Source: an uncultured Mailhella sp.
Lineage (GTDB): Bacteria; Desulfobacterota; Desulfovibrionia; Desulfovibrionales; Desulfovibrionaceae
Length of the DNA: 7,765 nucleotides
NCBI RefSeq assembly: GCF_905187505.1
Contig: NZ_CAJJIC010000113.1
Location: 1-7,765 of the forward strand
Direction of reading: 5' to 3'
Under the pieces are notes generated by a model. It worked only from the letters and a program-made list of their open reading frames with translations, made no database searches and was not told the DNA's origin. Shown piece after piece: positions 1 to 5,647 of this stretch (position 1 is its first letter; each line of letters opens with the position of its first letter). Both the position numbers and the translations under genes were made by a program.

Positions 1-263
1 TGAATAATAATAAAAATATATTTTATAAAATTTCAATATATAAAAAATATCATGTTTCTATATGTACTAGAAGTCCAAATGATAATTTTTTACTATTTTT
101 GAACGATATTAATAATATTTTTGAAGATAATTCTATAATTGTATCTGAGAAAAAATATCAATATATTGATTTTTCATTTGATAGTGCAAACAGTGCAATA
201 ACATTTTTAAATATGATAATATTAGGAACATTAGAAAGAATTAAAAATATAAATGTTAGTTAA
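1..263 (+). CDS. 3' end of an unidentified AT-rich gene (partial)
   Basis: An open frame enters from the left edge (first complete codon at 3) and ends at TAA 261-263, giving 86 C-terminal residues. I do not recognise the family. The fragment is rich in Asn, Ile, Lys, Phe and Tyr, contains a CTRSPNDNF stretch near residue 21, and ends in a moderately hydrophobic helix-like segment (AITFLNMIILG) with no clear membrane anchor. By hand count 43 of 263 bases are G or C (about 16%), against well over 50% downstream, so the gene was probably acquired separately. Codons are almost all A/T-ending. Its position immediately before glf in a capsule locus suggests a polysaccharide assembly enzyme such as a glycosyltransferase, but that rests on context only. 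The frame itself is fairly secure because it stays open while rival frames hit stops; the function is unknown. Confidence 0.7.
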   Translation, partial: NNNKNIFYKISIYKKYHVSICTRSPNDNFLLFLNDINNIFEDNSIIVSEKKYQYIDFSFDSANSAITFLNMIILGTLERIKNINVS

Positions 264-274
264 TAAATTAATAT

Positions 275-280
275 AGGAGA
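275..280 (+). promoter_or_regulatory. Ribosome binding site of glf
   Basis: AGGAGA lies 4 bases before the ATG at 285, within the 21-base gap after the AT-rich gene. It supports the 285 start. The gap is too short for an obvious separate promoter, so glf is probably co-transcribed with the upstream gene. Confidence 0.7.
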
Positions 281-284
281 TAGT

Positions 285-1415
285 ATGCAATACATTATCG
301 TAGGTTCAGGTTTTTGGGGAGCTACCATTGCCGAGCGCATTGCTACGGTGATGAAAGAGCCTGTAATGGTGATTGACAGACGAAACCATATCGGCGGCAA
401 CTGTCATTCCTCGCTGGATGAGGAAACGGGCATAGAGTGCCATCGCTACGGCTCGCACATCTTCCACACGTCGCTGCCCGAGGTGTGGGAGTACATCAAC
501 AAGTTCGGGGAGTTCACCAGCTATCAGCACAAGGTGTTCATTACCTACAAGGGCAAGGTGTACACCATGCCCATCAACCTGAGCACCATCAACGCCTATT
601 ACGGCAAAAACTTCCGGCCTGCGGAGGCCAGGGCTTTTCTGGAAGCGGAAATAGCTCGTGACTTCATTGCGGAGCCGAAGAATTTGGAAGAGAAGGCCAT
701 CTCCCTTATTGGTCGTCCTTTGTATGAAGCCTTCATCAGGGGATATACCCACAAGCAGTGGGAGCATGACCCGCGTGAACTGCCGGCGTCCATCATCAGC
801 CGTCTGCCGTTCCGCACCACCTACAACGCCAACTACTTCAACGATACCTGGCAGGGCGTGCCGAAGGACGGGTATTTCAGCATCTTCAAGAGGATGCTGG
901 ACAATCCTCTCATTACGGTCAAACTGAACTGTGAATATGAGAGCATAAAGTCTCAGATTCCTTCCGACTGCACGGTGATCTATACCGGTATGCCGGACCA
1001 GCTTTTCCAGTATAAATACGGAGAGCTGGAATGGCGGTCTCTGCGCTTTGAATGGGAAACGCTACCCCTGCAGGATTATCAGGGCACGACCGTAATGAAT
1101 TATGCAGACGTGGAAGTGCCCTTTACCCGTTTGCATGAGTTCAAGCACTATCATCCAGAGCGTAAAGAGCCTTTCGCACTGAACAGGACGGTCATTTGCC
1201 GCGAGTACTCCAAAACCTACAAGAAGGGCGACGAAGCCTACTATCCCGTGAACAATGCACGCAACAACGAGATGTACGCAAAGTATGCGGAAGAAGCGGC
1301 AAAGACGCCGAACCTGATTCTCGGCGGAAGACTCGGAGCCTACAGGTACTGGGACATGGACAAGGCCATTGCTGATGCCTTGAAGGTGTTCGAAACAAAG
1401 ATTCTGAAAAAATAA
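285..1415 (+). CDS. glf: UDP-galactopyranose mutase
   Basis: This 376-residue flavoenzyme interconverts UDP-galactopyranose and UDP-galactofuranose in the cytoplasm, using reduced FAD, and so supplies the galactofuranose donor for surface polysaccharides. The N-terminal Rossmann motif GSGFWG (residues 7-12) and the acidic end of the second strand (VIDRRNHIGGNCH, 29-41) bind FAD. Family signatures follow: YGSHIFHT (55-62), IRGYTHKQW (151-159), PFTRLHEFKHY (279-289, containing a substrate-phosphate Arg), and the C-terminal FAD-binding LGGRLGAYRYWDMD (346-359). Length matches the usual 365-390 residues of bacterial Glf, and nothing appears truncated. The start is fixed by AGGAGA at 275-280. The gene sits directly after the AT-rich fragment yet has ordinary G+C content, so the compositional boundary falls at its 5' edge. 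With galE downstream it forms a UDP-glucose to UDP-galactofuranose route. Confidence 0.96.
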   Translation: MQYIIVGSGFWGATIAERIATVMKEPVMVIDRRNHIGGNCHSSLDEETGIECHRYGSHIFHTSLPEVWEYINKFGEFTSYQHKVFITYKGKVYTMPINLSTINAYYGKNFRPAEARAFLEAEIARDFIAEPKNLEEKAISLIGRPLYEAFIRGYTHKQWEHDPRELPASIISRLPFRTTYNANYFNDTWQGVPKDGYFSIFKRMLDNPLITVKLNCEYESIKSQIPSDCTVIYTGMPDQLFQYKYGELEWRSLRFEWETLPLQDYQGTTVMNYADVEVPFTRLHEFKHYHPERKEPFALNRTVICREYSKTYKKGDEAYYPVNNARNNEMYAKYAEEAAKTPNLILGGRLGAYRYWDMDKAIADALKVFETKILKK

Positions 1416-1449
1416 TTTGTTTCTTCACGTACAGATGAGACGTAACTGT

Positions 1450-1470
1450 GAGAAATAATCTCTATTTTTT
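1450..1470 (+). terminator. Possible weak terminator after glf
   Basis: GAGA (1450-1453) and TCTC (1459-1462) can form a 4-bp stem around a 5-base loop, followed by TA and six T residues (1465-1470). The stem is short and A/T-flanked, so any termination would be weak or partial. It is the only terminator-like element between glf and the next gene. Confidence 0.3.
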
Positions 1471-1497
1471 CAGAGTATGCAGTAGAGAGATGATAAT
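1467..1497 (+). promoter_or_regulatory. Candidate sigma-70-type promoter for the first barrel gene
   Basis: TTTTCA (1467-1472, 4 of 6 matches to TTGACA) is followed after 19 bases by GATAAT (1492-1497, 5 of 6 matches to TATAAT). The region is AT-rich and lies about 90 bases before the GTG start at 1585. The spacing is long and the -35 box overlaps the T-run of the possible terminator, so this is a suggestion only. Confidence 0.3.
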
Positions 1498-1510
1498 AAT
1501 CTTCTATTAA

Positions 1511-1523
1511 AATGAGAATCATT
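1511..1523 (+). promoter_or_regulatory. Fur-like palindrome upstream of the first barrel gene
   Basis: AATGA (1511-1515) and TCATT (1519-1523) form an exact inverted repeat around GAA. The string resembles the core of the E. coli Fur box (AATGATAATCATT), with one difference in 13 bases. It lies just downstream of the candidate promoter, where a repressor could act. AT-rich DNA produces such matches by chance, so confidence is low. Confidence 0.28.
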
Positions 1524-1530
1524 GTTCTTC

Positions 1531-1574
1531 AGAAGAAGTATGTCACGGTCAGTTTGAAAGACATACTTTCTTCT
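1531..1574 (+). promoter_or_regulatory. Long leader hairpin abutting the Shine-Dalgarno
   Basis: The left arm AGAAGAAGTATGTC (1531-1544) pairs with the right arm GACATACTTTCTTCT (1560-1574): 14 base pairs with one bulged base and a 15-base loop. The G-rich Shine-Dalgarno begins at the next base (1575). No T-run follows, so this is not a standard intrinsic terminator. Its placement fits translational control or mRNA stabilisation of the downstream outer-membrane protein gene. The pairing is directly visible; the role is inferred. Confidence 0.55.
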
Positions 1575-1580
1575 GGGGGA
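1575..1580 (+). promoter_or_regulatory. Ribosome binding site deciding the GTG start of the first barrel gene
   Basis: GGGGGA lies 4 bases before the GTG at 1585. An ATG at 1583 overlaps that GTG but is immediately followed by TGA, so it cannot begin the gene. The typical signal peptide begins at the GTG, which supports that choice. Confidence 0.5.
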
Positions 1581-1584
1581 TAAT

Positions 1585-2244
1585 GTGAAAAGAGTGCTTC
1601 TTTTTGTTGCAGCGGTGATGGTTATGTGGTCCTCATCTGCGTTTGCGGCAAACAGCTCGGTCTGTGGTATCTATCTTGCGCCAAAGTTTACGGTATCCGT
1701 GCTGCATACCAGGGGAAATCTTGATCTGGCTGCCTCCTCATGGGGGCCGCGCAGAGTATTCGGGGCCAGAGCAGGGGGCGCTCTGTCCCTGGGATACGAT
1801 TTCTGGCGAAAGTTTCAGGTGCCCTTCCGTCTGGAGCTGGAGTATGGAGCTTCTGAAAGTGTGTCGAAAACGGCGTCCATCAAGGTGTTCAGAAGGCGTT
1901 TTCCTTTTCGTGCCAGGATAGGAGTACAGACGCTGCTCATGAATGCCTATGTGGATATGCCGAACAGCAGCGGCTTTACTCCTTATGTCGGAGCGGGGGC
2001 GGGCATGGCTTTCATTGATGTTAAAGGGAGCAGCATGGGAATGTCGGCTTCCGGTCATGCAACGGTTCCCGCGGGACAGCTCGGACTGGGATGTTCCTAT
2101 GCCTTCAACAGGAACGTTTCGGTGGATATCGGATATCGCTTTGTGATTATGCGCAATACTGATGCTTCATGTGATTCCATACGTCTGAATCTCCAGAAAA
2201 ACTATATGCATCAGGCCATGCTTGGTCTGCGAATTACCTTTTAA
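1585..2244 (+). CDS. Small outer-membrane beta-barrel protein (copy 1)
   Basis: This 219-residue protein is predicted to be an outer-membrane beta-barrel of the OmpA-like/Opa-like 8-strand class; its specific role is unknown. A signal peptide (residues 1 to about 21, basic KR, hydrophobic core, AFA-type cleavage site) precedes alternating strands. Proposed strands start near residues 28, 63, 81, 112, 132, 161, 179 and 208, and the protein ends in RITF with the C-terminal Phe typical of barrel proteins. It is clearly paralogous to the protein at 6816-7523: shared blocks include GYDF, PFR-ELEY, TPYV-AGAG, AGQ-GLG-SYA and D-GYRF. Oddities are a very basic putative surface loop 2 (about residues 95-111, with Arg 103-105, 109 and 111), three mature cysteines (27, 170, 196), and frequent AGA/AGG arginine codons (8 of 17). 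The start is GTG. It lies between glf and kpsC and may have its own promoter. Confidence 0.88.
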   Translation: MKRVLLFVAAVMVMWSSSAFAANSSVCGIYLAPKFTVSVLHTRGNLDLAASSWGPRRVFGARAGGALSLGYDFWRKFQVPFRLELEYGASESVSKTASIKVFRRRFPFRARIGVQTLLMNAYVDMPNSSGFTPYVGAGAGMAFIDVKGSSMGMSASGHATVPAGQLGLGCSYAFNRNVSVDIGYRFVIMRNTDASCDSIRLNLQKNYMHQAMLGLRITF

Positions 2245-2282
2245 TAATCGGCTCCGGGGCTGAAACTTTTGGTGGCGCTGTC

Positions 2283-4409
2283 ATGGATATTTTGAACGGG
2301 AAGAATGCAATGGAGACAAAGCAGATGCATGCTGAAGAGCAGGAGCGTTTTCTTGCCTTCTCCCGCAAGTTTTCCCGTATTCCTCACCTTTCCGCCTTTC
2401 TCGGCGGAGAGGTGAGGCTTGTCGGAAACAATGGGGAAGAAACGTGTACGGCCGTAGCCGGATGGGGACACAAGCCCACGGCCGACAAGGCAAGACGTTA
2501 TGCCGCGGAGCACGGCCTTCCCTACATTGCCGTGGAAGACGGTTTTCTGCGTTCCCTGCGCCTCGGCTGCGAAGGGGCGGAGCCTCTTTCCCTGGTGGTC
2601 GATCATACCGGCATTTACTACGACGCTACCGGGCCTTCGGATTTGGAGAACCTTTTGAACGCCGACGGCTGGGAAGAGCCGGCGCTCATGGCCTCGGCAG
2701 AAAAGGCGCTTGCCGCTATCATTCACCATGGTCTCAGCAAGTACAATCATGCGCCGGACGCTTCACCTCATCTTCTGGGGGAAGCGGCTCCAGATTCCCC
2801 CCGTGTGCTCATCATCGACCAGACGGTGGGGGACGCCTCGGTCTCCCTCGGGCTGGCGGATGCCTCATCCTTTGCCGCCATGCTTGCCGATGCGAAGACT
2901 CGATTTCCCGGAGCGCGGATCTTTGTAAAGACGCATCCCGACGTTCTGGCCGGAAAGAAGCAGGGGTATCTTACGGCTCAGGCGAAGGCGGAGGGCGCGA
3001 CGCTCATTGCCGAAGACGTGTCGCCGCTTTCCCTTCTTGCTCAGGCGGACGAAGTGTATGCGGTGACTTCCCAGATGGGCTTTGAGGCGCTCATGCTGGG
3101 CAGACGCGTACACTGCTTCGGCATGCCGTTCTATGCGGGCTGGGGGCTTACGGAAGACGCCGTTTCCTGCCCCCGCAGGACGAAGAAGCGCACGCTTCTG
3201 GAAGTGTTTGCGGCTGCCTATCTTTTGTATGCCCGCTATGTGAATCCCGTAACCGGAGAAAGATGCGACATTCACGACACCATTGAGAGGCTTGCCGTAC
3301 AGCGGGAGAAGAACGAACAGAACCGCGGTTTTCACGCCTGCTTCGGCTATTCTCTCTGGAAGCACCCTCATGCCCGGGCCTATTTGCAGAGCACGGGGGC
3401 TTCGTTTCGCTTCTTCAAATACTTCCATGGCGAACAGAGGGCCGTGGCCTGTGCGGCGCGCCGCGGGGGCGACGTGGTGGCATGGTCGTCGAAGTGCGTG
3501 GACGGAAGGCTTGAAGAGCGCTGCCGACGTGCGGGAGTGTCCCTTGTGCGCATGGAAGACGGCTTCATCCGTTCCGTGGGACTCGGTTCGGAATTTCAGT
3601 GGCCGTATTCTCTGGTGCTGGACCGGCGGGGCATTTACTACGATCCCTCGCGCCCCAGTGATCTTGAAGTCATTTTGCAGGGAATGCCGGAGAGGGAAGG
3701 ACATGATGATCTGTGCGTCCGCGCCCGGATGCTTCGTGAATACATCGTGGCCAAGGGACTCACCAAGTACAACGTGGGCGGAACTGCGCTTTCCCGGGAC
3801 AGCTGGCCTTCGGATCGCCGGGTGCTGCTGGTTCCCGGTCAGGTGGAGGATGATGCTTCGGTGCGACGTGGCGGCTGCGGCATCAGGGGAAATCTGGAAC
3901 TGCTCAGAGAGGTGCGCCGTCGCAATCCCGGGGCCTTCATCATCTATAAGCCGCATCCCGACGTGGAGGTGAAGAACCGCAAAGGCAGAATAGACGATGC
4001 CGAGGCCTTGCGCGTGGCCGACGAGGTGGTGCGCGACGTGCGCATGGACGCGCTTCTTGCCGTGGTGGACGAAGTGCATACGCTCACGTCCCTGACCGGC
4101 TTTGAAGCTCTTTTGCGCGGCGTGAAGGCGTGCACCTACGGTGGTCCGTTCTATGCCGGATGGGGACTGACGGAAGACTGTGCATCGGAGCGTGCGTTTC
4201 TTGCACGGCGCACGGCGCGTCTTACGCTGGATGAGCTCACGGCGGGCGTTCTTCTGCTGTACCCGAGTTATTACGACTGGCAGACGGCGAGCTTCTGCAC
4301 GGCGGAAGATGTATGCCGCAGACTGCTGCAACCCGGCGGACAGATGCACGGCAAGTATCTGGTGCGAGTGTTCGCCGCGCTGCGCGCATGGGCGAGGAAG
4401 GTGTTCTGA
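2283..4409 (+). CDS. kpsC: Capsular polysaccharide Kdo transferase KpsC (two-domain)
   Basis: KpsC extends the poly-Kdo linker that joins ABC-transporter-dependent capsules to phosphatidylglycerol, alternating beta-2,4 and beta-2,7 Kdo additions from CMP-Kdo at the inner face of the cytoplasmic membrane. The 708 residues hold two homologous transferase modules. Each has an EDGF motif (85-88; 425-428), IYYD (111-114; 451-454), S/T-KYN (152-155; 494-497), a DAS block (QTVGDAS 180-186; GQVEDDAS 519-526), an HP motif (KTHPD 216-220; KPHPD 556-560), TS-x2-GFEAL (262-270; 602-610) and FYAGWGLTED (283-292; 623-632). The EDG and HP motifs resemble those used for catalysis and CMP binding in bacterial sialyltransferases. 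The basic, amphipathic C-terminus (689-708) may touch the membrane. E. coli KpsC is about 675 residues. The 2283 start has only a weak GGTGG behind it; ATG 2310, with GGGAAG 6 bases before the ATG, is an equally good or better start and would remove 9 residues. The stop overlaps the kpsS start. Confidence 0.96.
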   Translation: MDILNGKNAMETKQMHAEEQERFLAFSRKFSRIPHLSAFLGGEVRLVGNNGEETCTAVAGWGHKPTADKARRYAAEHGLPYIAVEDGFLRSLRLGCEGAEPLSLVVDHTGIYYDATGPSDLENLLNADGWEEPALMASAEKALAAIIHHGLSKYNHAPDASPHLLGEAAPDSPRVLIIDQTVGDASVSLGLADASSFAAMLADAKTRFPGARIFVKTHPDVLAGKKQGYLTAQAKAEGATLIAEDVSPLSLLAQADEVYAVTSQMGFEALMLGRRVHCFGMPFYAGWGLTEDAVSCPRRTKKRTLLEVFAAAYLLYARYVNPVTGERCDIHDTIERLAVQREKNEQNRGFHACFGYSLWKHPHARAYLQSTGASFRFFKYFHGEQRAVACAARRGGDVVAWSSKCVDGRLEERCRRAGVSLVRMEDGFIRSVGLGSEFQWPYSLVLDRRGIYYDPSRPSDLEVILQGMPEREGHDDLCVRARMLREYIVAKGLTKYNVGGTALSRDSWPSDRRVLLVPGQVEDDASVRRGGCGIRGNLELLREVRRRNPGAFIIYKPHPDVEVKNRKGRIDDAEALRVADEVVRDVRMDALLAVVDEVHTLTSLTGFEALLRGVKACTYGGPFYAGWGLTEDCASERAFLARRTARLTLDELTAGVLLLYPSYYDWQTASFCTAEDVCRRLLQPGGQMHGKYLVRVFAALRAWARKVF
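4394..4401 (+). promoter_or_regulatory. Ribosome binding site of kpsS inside kpsC
   Basis: GAGGAAGG lies 7 bases before the ATG at 4409 and within the last codons of kpsC. With the TGATG overlap (4407-4411) it indicates translational coupling, and it favours 4409 over an in-frame upstream ATG at 4313. Confidence 0.7.
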
Positions 4410-5620
4410 TGGCGAGTTTCCTTTTCCTTCAGGGGCCGCACGGACCGTTCTTCCGGCTTCTCGGCCAGGAGCTGCGCTCCCGCGGGCATGACGTGACCCG
4501 GGTGAATCTCTGCGGCGGCGACGTGCTGGACTGGCCGCACGGCGCACTTTGCTATCGGGGCCGCACGTCGGACTGGAGTGCCTGGGTGCACGGGCTCATG
4601 ATGCGCAGGAAGGTGACGGATCTTCTGGTCTTCGGCGACTGGCGTCCGCATCATCGTGAGGCGGTGCACATTGCACGGCTGAACGGCATACGGGTGTGGG
4701 CCTTCGACGAAGGGTATCTTCGTCCGCACTGGATAACCATGGAGCGGGGCGGGGTGAACGGCAACTCCACCCTGCCGCATACGCCGGAAGAGGTGCGGGC
4801 GGAAAGCCGTCGCTATGCCGAGCCGTCGTCTCCCGAGTCGTCGCTGAATCCGATTGCGCGCCGTCAGCTTCAGGCCGTGCTCTATGCCGGAGCTTCCATT
4901 CTGTCCGTGCCGTTTTTCCCGTTCTACCGCACGCATCGTCCGTACGGACATTTGAAGGAGCTTTTCAGCGGCTGGGTACCTCATTTCTTCACGCGTCGAC
5001 ATCGCATGAAGCAGTCGGAAAAGGCCTTGATGCATCTGAACGATGCTCCGTTCTTTCTTTTTCCGCTTCAACTCGACTCCGATTCGCAGGTGCGTCGCTA
5101 TTCGCCGTTCAGCGGCATGAAGGAGGCCATAGCCTGGGTGATGACGTCCTTTGCCAAGGACGCGCCCAAAGATACGCATCTTGTCATCCGCAACCATCCT
5201 CTGGACAGCGGACTCATCCGCTATGACCGGTTCATACGCAGTTTCAGCGAGGCGTGCGGCATAGAAGATCGCGTGCTCTTTGTGGAAAGCGGCAACGGCA
5301 TGGACATGATACGAAAAAGCCGGGCCGTGGTGCTTTTGAACAGCACCATGGGAATGCAGGCACTGGAGCAGGGCAAGGCGGTGTACTGCGTGGGCAAGTC
5401 CATCTATGCCATGCCCGGACTTGCACAGAGTTCGAACGAGTGCAGCCTTTCCCGGTTCTGGACGGCGTACCGTACGCCGGATGCCGGACTTTTGCATGAC
5501 TTTGAAAAGCTGCTGTTGTGTCGTGCGCTGGTAAACGGAAATTTTTATTTCGGCAGGGGGCTTGAAATGGCTGTAAAAGGCTGTGCCGACAGGCTGTCAT
5601 CGGCAGTTCGCGGAAACTGA
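4409..5620 (+). CDS. kpsS: Capsular polysaccharide Kdo transferase KpsS
   Basis: KpsS adds the first Kdo to phosphatidylglycerol, producing the acceptor that KpsC extends, in the cytoplasm at the inner membrane. From the ATG at 4409 it is 403 residues, close to the roughly 390 of E. coli KpsS. Family motifs are visible in order: LQGPHGPFF (7-15), GGD (36-38), FGDWRPHH (75-82), FDEGYLRP (99-106, with the DEG acid motif), QLDSDSQ (221-227), VIRNHPLD (259-266, the HP motif thought to bind CMP) and NSTMG (311-315). A hydrophobic, basic stretch near 155-200 could contact the membrane. The start overlaps the kpsC stop by one base and has a good Shine-Dalgarno at 4394-4401; extending to ATG 4313 would add 32 non-conserved residues lying over kpsC. 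kpsC and kpsS are normally adjacent and act together, which supports the assignment. Confidence 0.95.
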   Translation: MASFLFLQGPHGPFFRLLGQELRSRGHDVTRVNLCGGDVLDWPHGALCYRGRTSDWSAWVHGLMMRRKVTDLLVFGDWRPHHREAVHIARLNGIRVWAFDEGYLRPHWITMERGGVNGNSTLPHTPEEVRAESRRYAEPSSPESSLNPIARRQLQAVLYAGASILSVPFFPFYRTHRPYGHLKELFSGWVPHFFTRRHRMKQSEKALMHLNDAPFFLFPLQLDSDSQVRRYSPFSGMKEAIAWVMTSFAKDAPKDTHLVIRNHPLDSGLIRYDRFIRSFSEACGIEDRVLFVESGNGMDMIRKSRAVVLLNSTMGMQALEQGKAVYCVGKSIYAMPGLAQSSNECSLSRFWTAYRTPDAGLLHDFEKLLLCRALVNGNFYFGRGLEMAVKGCADRLSSAVRGN

Positions 5621-5631
5621 CAAGAACATAC

Positions 5632-5641
5632 AGGAAGGGAA
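5632..5641 (+). promoter_or_regulatory. Ribosome binding site of galE
   Basis: The purine-rich AGGAAGGGAA ends 6 bases before the ATG at 5648. The kpsS-galE gap is 27 bases with no terminator, so galE probably belongs to the same transcript. Confidence 0.65.
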
Positions 5642-5647
5642 AGAATA

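Noticed and set aside
4313..4408. Upstream ATG start for kpsS
   Set aside because: The extra 32 residues overlap kpsC and do not resemble KpsS; ATG 4409 has a Shine-Dalgarno and a classic stop-start overlap.
2865..4547. A 560-codon open frame on the minus strand across kpsC and kpsS
   Set aside because: It is antisense to kpsC, whose conserved motifs are unmistakable; long antisense frames are common opposite G+C-rich genes. Its translation is Arg/His-rich with no recognisable domain.
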